Assembly (NCBI RefSeq): GCF_002269255.1
Contig: NZ_CP022823.1
Coordinates: 5,332,001-5,396,000, forward strand
Length of the DNA stretch: 64,000 nt
Direction of reading: 5' to 3'
Origin: Klebsiella quasivariicola
GTDB lineage: Bacteria; Pseudomonadota; Gammaproteobacteria; Enterobacterales; Enterobacteriaceae
The position numbers and the translations under genes were made by a program. Below are positions 56,247-64,000 of the stretch, one piece after another; within the stretch, counting starts at the first letter, position 1, and each line of letters starts with the position of its first letter. The notes under the pieces were generated by a model. That model had not been told where the DNA came from. It ran no database searches and saw only the letters and a program-made list of their open reading frames with translations.

Positions 56247-57647
56247 ATGTCACACTCTTGGGATTATGATGCAATAGTGATTGGTTCCGGTCCTGGCGGG
56301 GAAGGCGCCGCTATGGGACTGGTGAAACAGGGAGCACGCGTTGCCGTCATCGAGCGCTACCATAATGTCGGCGGCGGTTGCACCCACTGGGGCACCATCC
56401 CGTCGAAAGCCCTCCGCCATGCCGTCAGCCGTATTATCGAGTTTAACCAAAACCCCCTCTACAGCGACCACTCCCGCCTTCTTCGCTCTTCTTTCGCCGA
56501 CATCCTTAACCATGCCGACAGCGTCATTAACCAACAGACTCACATGCGCCAGGGATTCTATGAGCGCAACCACTGTGAAATTCTGCAGGGCAATGCCCAT
56601 TTCGTGGATGAACATACCCTGGCGCTGGAGTGTCATGACGGCACGGTCGAGACAGTGACTGCGGAGAAATTCGTTATCGCCTGCGGATCTCGCCCCTACC
56701 ATCCGGCGGATGTCGATTTCCACCACCCGCGCATCTATGACAGCGATTCGATTCTCAGCCTGCAGCATGAGCCGCGCCATGTGATCATTTACGGCGCCGG
56801 GGTGATCGGTTGTGAATATGCGTCGATCTTCCGCGGCATGGAGGTGAAAGTCGATCTGATCAACACCCGCGATCGTCTGCTGGCCTTCCTCGATCAGGAG
56901 ATGTCCGATTCGCTCTCTTATCACTTCTGGAACAGCGGCGTGGTCATTCGCCATAACGAGGAGTATGAGAAAATTGAGGGGGTGGATGACGGGGTGATCA
57001 TGCACCTGAAGTCCGGCAAAAAGCTGAAGGCCGATTGTCTGCTGTACGCTAACGGCCGCACCGGCAACACCGACACCCTGGCGCTGGAAAATATCGGTCT
57101 GCAGACCGACAGCCGCGGCCAGCTGAAGGTTAACAGCATGTACCAGACCGCCCTTCCGCACATTTATGCGGTTGGCGATGTCATCGGCTATCCGAGTCTG
57201 GCTTCTGCCGCTTACGATCAAGGGCGCATTGCCGCCCAGGCGCTGGTGAAAGGTGAAGCCTCAGCGCATCTGATTGAAGATATCCCGACCGGGATCTATA
57301 CCATTCCGGAAATCAGCTCCGTCGGGAAAACCGAGCAGCAGCTGACGGCGATGAAAGTGCCGTATGAGGTGGGCCGCGCCCAGTTTAAACACCTGGCGCG
57401 GGCGCAAATTGTTGGCATGAGCGTGGGAACCCTGAAGATCCTGTTCCATCGGGAAACCAAGGAGATCCTTGGCATTCACTGCTTTGGCGAGCGCGCGGCC
57501 GAAATTATTCATATCGGCCAGGCGATCATGGAGCAGAAAGGTGGTGGCAACACCATTGAGTACTTCGTCAACACCACCTTTAACTACCCGACCATGGCGG
57601 AAGCGTACCGGGTCGCCGCGCTGAACGGCTTAAACCGCCTGTTTTAA
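56247..57647 (+). CDS. sthA: SthA, soluble pyridine nucleotide transhydrogenase
   Basis: 466 residues from ATG 56247 (MSHSWDYDAIVIG), the same as E. coli SthA (UdhA). It is an FAD flavoprotein of the disulfide reductase family that reoxidises NADPH with NAD+. FAD motif GSGPGGEGAAMG, NAD(P) motif IYGAGVIGCEYAS and FAD motif 2 (YAVGDVIG) are visible. As in its family it lacks the second redox cysteine after GGGCTHWGTIPSKAL. It is divergent from fabR and its end overlaps oxyR by 18 bp. Confidence 0.96.
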   Translation: MSHSWDYDAIVIGSGPGGEGAAMGLVKQGARVAVIERYHNVGGGCTHWGTIPSKALRHAVSRIIEFNQNPLYSDHSRLLRSSFADILNHADSVINQQTHMRQGFYERNHCEILQGNAHFVDEHTLALECHDGTVETVTAEKFVIACGSRPYHPADVDFHHPRIYDSDSILSLQHEPRHVIIYGAGVIGCEYASIFRGMEVKVDLINTRDRLLAFLDQEMSDSLSYHFWNSGVVIRHNEEYEKIEGVDDGVIMHLKSGKKLKADCLLYANGRTGNTDTLALENIGLQTDSRGQLKVNSMYQTALPHIYAVGDVIGYPSLASAAYDQGRIAAQALVKGEASAHLIEDIPTGIYTIPEISSVGKTEQQLTAMKVPYEVGRAQFKHLARAQIVGMSVGTLKILFHRETKEILGIHCFGERAAEIIHIGQAIMEQKGGGNTIEYFVNTTFNYPTMAEAYRVAALNGLNRLF

Positions 57648-58547
57648 CGCCTTGTCGAAATGGCCATCCATCGTACCGCGGATGGCCTCCGCCAGATGTT
57701 CATAGCGGCTGCGCAGCGGCGAGCCTGGACGGTAAACCAGACCGATGGTGCGTCTTGGCTCTGGCTTAATGCACGGCAGGTAGACTACGCCATCGCGTTT
57801 TCTCTCCTGCGGTACCGCCAGCGCCGGCAGCAGAGTAATGCCGCTGCCTGCCGCCACCATATTGCGTAGCGTTTCCAGGCTGGTCGCGCGGAAGTGGGTA
57901 TCCTCGTCCGCCCCCGCTTCAAAGCAGAAGCCCATCGCCTGATCGCGCAGGCAGTGACCATCCTCCAGCATCAGCAGCTTTTCACCGGCCAGATCCGACA
58001 TCGGCACCCGGTCGCGGTTCGCCCACGGATGATCTTCATAGATAGCCAGCATCATCGGCTCATCGAACAGCGGCACCTCGATAAAGGCCTCGCTCTCTTT
58101 GACCAGCGCCAGGATGGCGCAGTCGAGCTTACCGCTGTCGAGCTGAGCCAGCAGCTGATGGGTCTGCGCTTCGTGCAGATACATTTCCAGCTTCGGGAAG
58201 GTTTGATGCAGCATCGGAATGATGTGCGGTAGCAGGTACGGGCCAATTGTCGGGATCAGGCCGATATGCAGCGGCCCGGACATGGTTTCCCCTTGTTGGC
58301 TTGCCATCTCCTTGAGCACTTTTACTTCGCGTAACACGGTACGCGCCTGATCCACCAGCAACAGCCCCGCCTGGGTAAACAGAACCTTACGGCTGGTGCG
58401 CTCCAGCAGCATGACGCCAAGCTCATCCTCCAGCTTGCGGATCTGTCCGCTGAGCGTCGGTTGGCTCACGTGGCATGAGTCAGCCGCCCGCCGGAAGTGG
58501 CGGTGTTCGGCGAGCGCTACCAGGTATTCAAGATCGCGAATATTCAT
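57630..58547 (-). CDS. oxyR: OxyR, peroxide-sensing LysR-type regulator
   Basis: 305 residues, the same as E. coli OxyR. The LysR HTH spans about 1-60 (HRHFRRAADSCHVSQPTLSGQ), and the redox-active cysteines C199 and C208 are in DGHCLRDQAMGFC. Oxidation activates katG, ahpCF, dps, gor, grxA and oxyS. It is divergent from oxyS with operators between, and convergent with sthA. Confidence 0.97.
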   Translation of the reverse strand: MNIRDLEYLVALAEHRHFRRAADSCHVSQPTLSGQIRKLEDELGVMLLERTSRKVLFTQAGLLLVDQARTVLREVKVLKEMASQQGETMSGPLHIGLIPTIGPYLLPHIIPMLHQTFPKLEMYLHEAQTHQLLAQLDSGKLDCAILALVKESEAFIEVPLFDEPMMLAIYEDHPWANRDRVPMSDLAGEKLLMLEDGHCLRDQAMGFCFEAGADEDTHFRATSLETLRNMVAAGSGITLLPALAVPQERKRDGVVYLPCIKPEPRRTIGLVYRPGSPLRSRYEHLAEAIRGTMDGHFDKALKQAV

Positions 58548-58570
58548 TATTCATCCTCCATCGCCACGAT

Positions 58571-58620
58571 AGTCCATGGCGATAGATAGCATAGCAACGA
58601 ACGATTATCCCTATCAAGTT
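58571..58620. promoter_or_regulatory. OxyR binding region between oxyR and oxyS
   Basis: The stretch with ATAGATAGCATAG and, about two turns on, TTATCCCTATC resembles the OxyR pattern of four ATAG-type elements in 10-bp steps. It lies between the divergent oxyR and oxyS starts, as in E. coli. Confidence 0.55.
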
Positions 58621-58642
58621 TTCTGTTCAATAATACGCCCAT

Positions 58643-58746
58643 AAAGACGGTGAACCTGTGAAAATCATCGACCCGTCACACTGTTTCTCTACCCGAACAA
58701 CTAAAGCCAACGTGAACTTTTGCGGACCTTGTGTCCGCTTTTTTTT
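58643..58746 (+). ncRNA. oxyS: OxyS small RNA (5' end approximate)
   Basis: The 3' part (AACTAAAGCCAACGTGAACT, then the terminator GCGGAC...GTCCGC with a T run ending at 58746) matches E. coli OxyS, a 110-nt Hfq-binding sRNA induced by peroxide. The 5' half differs strongly from E. coli but keeps about the same length when counted from the candidate -10 TAATAC (58631-58636). The terminator loop is CTTGT instead of the E. coli CUCCAGG-containing loop. Confidence 0.85.
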
Positions 58747-58750
58747 GCAT

Positions 58751-58783
58751 AAAAAACCCGGCGTCGCTGGGCTCGGCCGGGTT
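58751..58783 (-). terminator. argH (argCBH operon) terminator
   Basis: On the minus strand AACCCGGC and GCCGGGTT form an 8-bp stem with a 13-base loop, followed by TTTT, 22 bases after the argH stop. Confidence 0.8.
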
Positions 58784-58805
58784 CGGGAAGGGGGATGCCT
58801 GTGAC

Positions 58806-60179
58806 TTAGCTCAGGCGGGCCTTCGCCTCGCTGATAGCCTGCGCCACCTGCTGCGGCGAAACGCCGCCTTTCGCTGCGCGTTTATCCAGGCAGGACTGCA
58901 GGGACAGAATCGGATACACATCGTCCGCAATTACCGGACTGAATTTCTGCAGATCGACCAGGGCCAGCGCCTCCAGCGGTTTCCCTTGCGCAATGGCTTC
59001 CACTACCGCCTCACCAACAATATGGTGCGCCTCGCGGAACGGTACGCCTTTCGCCACCAGATAATCCGCCAGCTCCGTGGCGTTGGCATAGCCCTGCTGC
59101 GCCGCTTCCGCACAGCGCGGGCGTTTCACCTGGATACCGTCCAGCACCAGAGTCGCCATATGCAGGCAGTCGAGCCAGGTATCCAGGGCATCGAAAAGCC
59201 CCTCTTTATCTTCCTGCATGTCTTTGTTGTAGGCCAGCGGCAGCCCTTTCAGGGTCATCATCATGCCGGTCAGCGCGCCCTGCACGCGGCCGCATTTACC
59301 ACGAATTAATTCCAGCGCGTCCGGGTTTTTCTTCTGCGGCATCAGCGAAGAACCTGAAGTCACGCGATCGGAAAGCTCAACGAAGTTCGCCTCGCCGGAG
59401 TTAAAGAAAATCAGATCTTCCGCAAAGCGCGACAGATGCACCATGCCGATAGACGCATCGGAAAGCAGCTCCAGCACATGATCGCGATCGGAAACGCTGT
59501 CGAGGCTGTTGCGGGTGGCAGAGGCAAAGCCCAACCAGCCGGCCAGCTGCTCGCGGTCGATTTCATACGCTGTACCCGCCAGCGCGCCGCAGCCCAACGG
59601 GCTAACGTCGAGGCGCTTCAGCGCGTCCTGCAGGCGGCTTTCGTCGCGCGCCAGCATTTCAACGTAGGCCAGACACCAGTGCGCGAACGTCACCGGCTGG
59701 GCGCGCTGCAGGTGGGTGTATCCCGGCATCACCGCATCCTGATTATGCTGCGCGGTCTCCACCAGCGCGCTCTGCAGCTGGCGGTTCGCCGACAGCAGTT
59801 CGACAACGGTATCTTTGCACCACAGTTTAAGATCGGTGGCGACCTGGTCGTTACGGCTGCGGCCGGTATGCAGTTTCTTGCCCAGTTGGCCCACTTTATC
59901 GATCAGTTTGCCTTCCACCCAGCTGTGAATATCTTCGGCATCGCTGGCGAGGATTTGCTGCGGATTGGCGCGCACCTCTTCCAGCAGCACAGTCAGCGCT
60001 TCTTCCAGCTGCTGCTGTTCAGTGGCACTCAGAACGCCGACCGTTACCAGCGCTTTCGACCAGGCGACAGAGCCAACGATATCCTGCTCCGCCAGACGAT
60101 AGTCGAAGCGCAACGAGTCGTTGAACTGTTTGAACCGTTGATCTGCTGCCTGTGTAAAACGCCCGCCCCAAAGTGCCAT
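58806..60179 (-). CDS. argH: Argininosuccinate lyase
   Basis: 457 residues, the same as E. coli ArgH, of the fumarase/aspartase superfamily. It splits argininosuccinate into arginine and fumarate, the last step of arginine synthesis. The signature GSSLMPQKKNPD (about 277-288) with the catalytic serine is complete, and the N-terminal MALWGGRF is typical. It follows argB after a 99-bp gap that contains a REP-like repeat. Confidence 0.97.
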   Translation of the reverse strand: MALWGGRFTQAADQRFKQFNDSLRFDYRLAEQDIVGSVAWSKALVTVGVLSATEQQQLEEALTVLLEEVRANPQQILASDAEDIHSWVEGKLIDKVGQLGKKLHTGRSRNDQVATDLKLWCKDTVVELLSANRQLQSALVETAQHNQDAVMPGYTHLQRAQPVTFAHWCLAYVEMLARDESRLQDALKRLDVSPLGCGALAGTAYEIDREQLAGWLGFASATRNSLDSVSDRDHVLELLSDASIGMVHLSRFAEDLIFFNSGEANFVELSDRVTSGSSLMPQKKNPDALELIRGKCGRVQGALTGMMMTLKGLPLAYNKDMQEDKEGLFDALDTWLDCLHMATLVLDGIQVKRPRCAEAAQQGYANATELADYLVAKGVPFREAHHIVGEAVVEAIAQGKPLEALALVDLQKFSPVIADDVYPILSLQSCLDKRAAKGGVSPQQVAQAISEAKARLS

Positions 60180-60209
60180 AACATGCTTCCTTTATTCGTT
60201 AGTTCTGCC

Positions 60210-60272
60210 GGTGGCATTGTGCCTCCCCGGCCTACAGTCTGTAAGCCCGGCAGACGACGCGCCGCCGGGCAT
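60210..60272. repeat. REP/BIME-like palindromic repeat between argB and argH
   Basis: The gap holds TGCCCGGCGGCGC...GCCGGGC followed by GTAGGCCGGG on the minus strand, the usual make-up of enterobacterial REP units with two facing copies. Such elements stabilise upstream mRNA and can bind gyrase or IHF. Confidence 0.7.
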
Positions 60273-60278
60273 GAAATC

Positions 60279-61055
60279 TTAAGCCAGAATACGTGTGCCG
60301 ATCGGCGTGCCGTTAAATAATGCGGGCAGCTGCTCGGCGTGACGCCAGGAGGCGATATCCACCGGACGGCCCAGAGCGCGCGCGGCGTCGAGGGCCGCAT
60401 TCACTTTCACAATCATGCCGTCAGTGATAATACCCTGCTCGATCAACTGTTCTGCTTTCTCGGCGGTCATCTCGGCAATGCGCTGCCCTTTACCATCGAG
60501 GATACCGCTGACGTCAGACAGCAGGATCAGATCCGCCCCCAGAGTGGCCGCCAGCGCCGTCGCCGCCTGGTCAGCATTGACGTTCATCAGTTGGCCTTCA
60601 TCGGTCACCCCGATAGAGCTCACCACCGGCAGGTAACCGCCCGCCAGCAGAGTGTTGATCAGCGCCGGGGAACCCGGCTGCGCCAGCCCGACATGGCCAA
60701 GCTCGGCATCCAGCTGTGTGACCTTCACGCTATCGCCATCGCCGAGGAACAGGCCGACAGAGGCCAGACCATGCTTTTTCGCCCACGCCAGCAGCGTCTT
60801 GTTGGCGGTTCCCGCCAGCGCGCCGGTAATGATGTCAATCTGATCGGCAGGCGTCACACGCAGACCATTTTTCTTTTGCACCGGCAGGTTAAGCTGCTTC
60901 ATCAGCTCATCCACCACGCAGCCACCGCCATGGACGATGATCAGCGGGCGCTGGTGCGCTTCACGGTAGTTAACCAGCGCGGTAAACAGGCGCTCCAGCG
61001 CTTCTTCGCTATCGAGTAATACGCCGCCGAGTTTGATAATTAATGGGTTCATCAT
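60279..61055 (-). CDS. argB: Acetylglutamate kinase
   Basis: 258 residues from ATG 61055, the same as E. coli ArgB; neighbouring GTG (61058) and ATG (61052) are alternatives. It is an amino acid kinase family enzyme that phosphorylates N-acetylglutamate. Glycine-rich IIKLGGVLLDS and VHGGGCVVDEL loops and the C-terminal DGMIVKVNAAL lysine motif are present. It starts 6 bases after the argC stop. Confidence 0.96.
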   Translation of the reverse strand: MMNPLIIKLGGVLLDSEEALERLFTALVNYREAHQRPLIIVHGGGCVVDELMKQLNLPVQKKNGLRVTPADQIDIITGALAGTANKTLLAWAKKHGLASVGLFLGDGDSVKVTQLDAELGHVGLAQPGSPALINTLLAGGYLPVVSSIGVTDEGQLMNVNADQAATALAATLGADLILLSDVSGILDGKGQRIAEMTAEKAEQLIEQGIITDGMIVKVNAALDAARALGRPVDIASWRHAEQLPALFNGTPIGTRILA

Positions 61056-61061
61056 CACACC

Positions 61062-62066
61062 TTAAATAAGAGACTGCGTCTCAGCGAAGCCGAAACGAAT
61101 ATTCGCGCACTGCACCGCCTGCGCTGCGGCGCCTTTCAGCAGGTTATCTTCTGCCGCGACGACGATGAGATGATCGTCCTGAACGGCAAAACCGATGTCA
61201 CAGAATGGCAGACCCTCGACGCTTTTCAAGGCGGGCACGCCTTTATCATATAAACGTACCAGCGGTTTATCGGCGTAAGCCTGCTGGTAAACCGCCGCGA
61301 TCTGCGCGTGGCCGACGCCCGGCTTCAGGCGGCAGGTGATAGTTTCCAGGATACCGCGCTTAAAATTGCCCAGGTGCGGAGTAAAAATCACCTTCGCCCC
61401 GAGGTGGCTGGCAATCTCCGGCTGATGACGATGGTTAAAGATGCCGTACGGCTGCAGGCTAACTTCACAGAAGCTATTGCCGATCGCGGCTTTACGACCC
61501 GCGCCGCTCACCCCGCTGGTGGCGTTGATCACCGGCCACTGATTGAGATCCAGCAGATTGGCATCAATCAGCGGCTTCAGCGACAGCTGCGCCGCCGTCG
61601 GGTAGCAGCCAGGCACCGCGATTAACTGCGCTTCTTTAAGCGCATCCGCGCTCCACTCCGCCAGACCATACACCGCCTGTTTGAGCAGGTCGGGATGCTG
61701 ATGAGTGAAACCGTAGTATTTTTCGTAGAACGCCCCATCGTTAACGCGGAAGGCGCCTGAGAGATCGAACACCACGCAGCCGGCGGCAAGGAACTGCGGC
61801 ACCAGGTCGTGACTCACTTCGTGCGCGGTAGCGAGAAACACCACATCCACGCCAGCGCTGAATTCGCTGATATCGGACATCGGCTGCAGCGGCATATCGA
61901 CAATGCCCTTGAGCTGCGGATGCAGGTCGGAAATTAATTTTCCCGCATCATTGCTTTGCGCGGAGACCGTCAAAGCGGTTATGTTCATATGCGGATGACG
62001 ATTGATATAGGTCACCAGCTCTGCGCCGGCATAACCACTGGCACCCACAATCAGCGTATTTAACAT
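61062..62066 (-). CDS. argC: N-acetyl-gamma-glutamyl-phosphate reductase
   Basis: 334 residues, the same as E. coli ArgC. It is NADPH-dependent and reduces N-acetylglutamyl phosphate to the semialdehyde. The nucleotide motif GASGYAGAEL (8-17) and catalytic C154 in VPGCYPTAAQ are in place. It is the first gene of argCBH and is transcribed away from argE under ArgR control. Confidence 0.97.
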   Translation of the reverse strand: MLNTLIVGASGYAGAELVTYINRHPHMNITALTVSAQSNDAGKLISDLHPQLKGIVDMPLQPMSDISEFSAGVDVVFLATAHEVSHDLVPQFLAAGCVVFDLSGAFRVNDGAFYEKYYGFTHQHPDLLKQAVYGLAEWSADALKEAQLIAVPGCYPTAAQLSLKPLIDANLLDLNQWPVINATSGVSGAGRKAAIGNSFCEVSLQPYGIFNHRHQPEIASHLGAKVIFTPHLGNFKRGILETITCRLKPGVGHAQIAAVYQQAYADKPLVRLYDKGVPALKSVEGLPFCDIGFAVQDDHLIVVAAEDNLLKGAAAQAVQCANIRFGFAETQSLI

Positions 62067-62114
62067 TGGAAGCGCATCTCCTTACATTCGATGGGTTTTC
62101 TTACGCTCAACGAT

Positions 62115-62153
62115 ATTGTATTTTTATTCACAATAAATGCATGAATATTGATA
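62115..62153. promoter_or_regulatory. Paired ARG boxes (ArgR operator) between argC and argE
   Basis: Two 18-bp boxes, ATTGTATTTTTATTCACA (62115-62132) and AATGCATGAATATTGATA (62136-62153), are separated by 3 bp, the standard ArgR arrangement. They lie in the overlapping divergent promoter region; TACAAT on the minus strand (62115-62120) is the likely argC -10. Confidence 0.88.
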
Positions 62154-62179
62154 CTATCACGACCCAAGGTGTGTCAACA

Positions 62180-63331
62180 ATGAAAAACAATTTACCGCCC
62201 TTTATCGAGATTTACCGCGCGTTGATCGCCACACCATCCATCAGCGCGACCGAAGAGGCTCTCGATCAAAGCAATGAGTCTTTAATCAATTTGCTGGCAG
62301 GCTGGTTCCGCGATCTCGGCTTCAATGTTGAAGTACAGCCGGTGCCGGATACGCGCCATAAATTTAACCTGCTGGCCAGCACCGGACACGGCGCCGGCGG
62401 CCTGCTGCTCGCCGGGCATACCGATACCGTGCCATTCGATGATGGCCGCTGGACGCGGGATCCGTTCACCCTCACCGAACACGATAACAAGCTCTACGGC
62501 CTCGGCACGGCCGACATGAAAGGCTTCTTCGCTTTTATTCTCGACGCCCTGCGCGATGTCGACGTCACCACGCTGAAAAAACCGCTGTATATTCTGGCCA
62601 CCGCCGACGAAGAGACCAGCATGGCCGGCGCGCGCTATTTTGCCGAAACCACCCAACTGCGCCCGGACTGCGCCATCATCGGCGAGCCCACTTCCCTGCA
62701 GCCGATCCGCGCCCATAAAGGCCATATGTCCAACGCGATCCGTATTCAGGGCCAGTCCGGCCACTCCAGCGATCCGGCGCGCGGGGTCAACGCGATTGAG
62801 CTGATGCACGACGCCATCGGCCGCATTATGCAGCTGCGCGATCTGCTAAAAGAGCGCTACCACTTCGAGGCGTTCACGGTCCCTTACCCGACCCTTAACC
62901 TGGGCGCTATCCATGGCGGCGATGCCTCAAACCGTATCTGTGCCTGCTGCGAACTGCATATGGATATCCGCCCGCTGCCGGGGATGACTCTTAACGATCT
63001 TAATGGTCTGTTAGCCGAGGCGCTGGCCCCCGTCAGTGAACGCTGGCCGGGCCGGCTGACGGTTTCGGAGCTACATCCGCCGATCCCTGGCTACGAATGC
63101 CCGCCGGACCATAAGCTGGTGCAGGTGGTTGAGAAACTGCTCGGCGCGCAGACCGACGTGGTGAACTACTGCACCGAAGCGCCGTTTATCCAGACGCTTT
63201 GTCCGACGCTGGTGCTCGGCCCGGGCTCCATCAATCAGGCCCATCAGCCTGACGAGTATCTGGAGACGCGCTTTATCAAGCCGACCCGGGAGCTGATTAG
63301 CCAGGTGGTCCACCACTTCTGCTGGCACTAA
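62180..63331 (+). CDS. argE: Acetylornithine deacetylase
   Basis: 383 residues from ATG 62180 (MKNNLPPFIEIYRAL), the same as E. coli ArgE; the longer frame from 62066 runs through the operator and is rejected. It is an M20-family zinc hydrolase that converts N-acetylornithine to ornithine. The metal motif LLAGHTDTVPFDDG, the general-base region ADEETSM and GEPTSL are present. It is divergent from argCBH. Confidence 0.96.
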   Translation: MKNNLPPFIEIYRALIATPSISATEEALDQSNESLINLLAGWFRDLGFNVEVQPVPDTRHKFNLLASTGHGAGGLLLAGHTDTVPFDDGRWTRDPFTLTEHDNKLYGLGTADMKGFFAFILDALRDVDVTTLKKPLYILATADEETSMAGARYFAETTQLRPDCAIIGEPTSLQPIRAHKGHMSNAIRIQGQSGHSSDPARGVNAIELMHDAIGRIMQLRDLLKERYHFEAFTVPYPTLNLGAIHGGDASNRICACCELHMDIRPLPGMTLNDLNGLLAEALAPVSERWPGRLTVSELHPPIPGYECPPDHKLVQVVEKLLGAQTDVVNYCTEAPFIQTLCPTLVLGPGSINQAHQPDEYLETRFIKPTRELISQVVHHFCWH

Positions 63332-63347
63332 AATCGCCCTCTTTTTC

Positions 63348-63372
63348 CGCCCCGCTCTCCCGGGGCGGAACG
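63348..63372 (+). terminator. Hairpin after argE
   Basis: TCCGCCCC pairs with GGGGCGGA 17 bases after the argE stop. No U run follows, so it is a possible weak terminator or 3'-end stabiliser. Confidence 0.4.
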
Positions 63373-63477
63373 GTGACGATCGTCACATTTCCATAAGCGA
63401 TGCTTATCCAGCGACCCCTGAATTAAATTTCGCAAATTACGGCGATTTACTCGTTTGCTGAAGCGATTTCGCAGTAA

Positions 63478-63507
63478 TTGACGTGGGGGTATTTACGTGG
63501 CTTTATA
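63478..63507 (+). promoter_or_regulatory. Candidate ppc promoter
   Basis: TTGACG (63478-63483) and TTTATA (63502-63507) are separated by 18 bp, 82 bp before the ppc start. Confidence 0.5.
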
Positions 63508-63589
63508 AAAGACGGGTTGCTTATCCGTTGCTCACGTTCCAGCGCAGCGGATATAACAAAATAAAATGAGATGGGGTGTCTGGGGTAAC

Positions 63590-64000
63590 ATGAACGAACA
63601 ATATTCCGCATTGCGTAGTAATGTCAGTATGCTCGGCAAGGTGCTGGGCGATACCATCAAGGATGCATTGGGAGAAAATATTCTTGATCGTGTCGAAACT
63701 ATCCGTAAGTTGTCCAAATCTTCACGCGCCGGCAACGAAGCTAACCGCCAGGAGCTGCTGACCACGCTGCAGAATTTGTCTAACGACGAACTGCTGCCGG
63801 TGGCCCGTGCCTTCAGCCAGTTTCTGAATCTGGCGAACACCGCTGAGCAGTACCACAGCATTTCGCCCAATGGCGAAGCGGCCAGCAATCCGGAAGTCAT
63901 TGCGCGTACCCTGAGAAAGCTCAAAGACCAACCCAATCTCAACGAAGACACCATCAAAAAAGCGGTGGAATCTCTGTCTCTGGAGCTGGTATTAACCGCC
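63590..64000 (+). CDS. ppc: Phosphoenolpyruvate carboxylase (5' part; continues past the window)
   Basis: 137 residues are present from ATG 63590 (MNEQYSALRSNVSML), preceded by GGGGTAAC, and closely match the N-terminus of E. coli Ppc (883 residues). It carboxylates PEP to oxaloacetate to refill the TCA cycle. The window ends just before the catalytic HPTE motif: the last residues seen are LELVLTA, which in E. coli is followed by that motif. Confidence 0.95.
   Translation, partial: MNEQYSALRSNVSMLGKVLGDTIKDALGENILDRVETIRKLSKSSRAGNEANRQELLTTLQNLSNDELLPVARAFSQFLNLANTAEQYHSISPNGEAASNPEVIARTLRKLKDQPNLNEDTIKKAVESLSLELVLTA

Noticed and set aside
62066..62179. N-terminal extension of argE through the ArgR operator
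   Set aside because: The extension has no similarity to ArgE and crosses the paired ARG boxes; the ATG at 62180 gives the family length.

Overview
The window is a stretch of an enterobacterial chromosome. Nearly every core gene is recognisable from its close resemblance to an Escherichia coli K-12 protein, and gene order follows E. coli over long blocks. High GC at third codon positions, an intact ilvG, the absence of aslAB, and extra catabolic genes in the core backbone suggest Klebsiella or a close relative (Raoultella, Enterobacter). This is an inference from family knowledge; no search was run.

Layout. 1-1840: the 3' end of hemY, the sRNA GlmZ, and a four-tRNA operon (Arg, His, Leu, Pro). 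1892-16263: yifK/thrP and the whole enterobacterial common antigen (ECA) cluster, transcribed leftward from wecA to wecG. 16462-18426: rho with its leader peptide rhoL, and trxA. 18768-21659: rhlB and gppA. 21679-24522: an accessory three-gene module (LysR regulator, aromatic-acid decarboxylase-like amidohydrolase, DUF554 membrane protein) between gppA and rep. 24527-27275: rep and a tandem pair of ppiC-type parvulins. 27276-32533: an accessory operon (MFS transporter, 2-hydroxyacid dehydrogenase, RraA-fold protein, KDG-kinase-like PfkB kinase, GntR/FCD regulator) preceded by three related palindromes and a CRP-like site. 32605-41663: ilvC/ilvY and the ilvLXGMEDA branched-chain amino acid operon. 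42018-44840: comM, maoP and hdfR. 44897-50836: a complete rRNA operon (16S, tRNA-Ile, tRNA-Ala, 23S, 5S, tRNA-Asp, tRNA-Trp) on the minus strand. 50888-58746: murI, btuB with its cobalamin riboswitch, trmA, yijD, fabR, sthA, oxyR and the sRNA OxyS. 58751-64000: argH, argB and argC, divergent argE with paired ARG boxes, and the 5' part of ppc.

How the genes work together. The ECA block makes dTDP-Fuc4NAc (RffG, RffH, WecE, WecD) and UDP-ManNAcA (WecB, WecC), builds lipid III on undecaprenyl phosphate (WecA, WecG, WecF), flips it (WzxE) and polymerises it with controlled length (WzyE, WzzE). The ilv block covers isoleucine/valine synthesis from threonine and pyruvate, controlled by an attenuator (ilvL) and by IlvY. 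The arg block is controlled by ArgR at a bipolar operator.

Main points for a second look. (1) The rRNA operon joins murI (flank of E. coli rrnB) to trpT/hdfR (flank of E. coli rrnC), a visible chromosome rearrangement junction. (2) The 27.6-32.5 kb operon looks like an undescribed sugar-acid catabolic pathway with its own operator set. (3) The gppA-rep module carries a decarboxylase-like enzyme with Lys where the family has a metal-binding Glu, next to a nested inverted repeat. (4) ppiC is duplicated in tandem. (5) OxyS keeps only its 3' part. No insertion sequence, integrase, phage gene or CRISPR array was seen.
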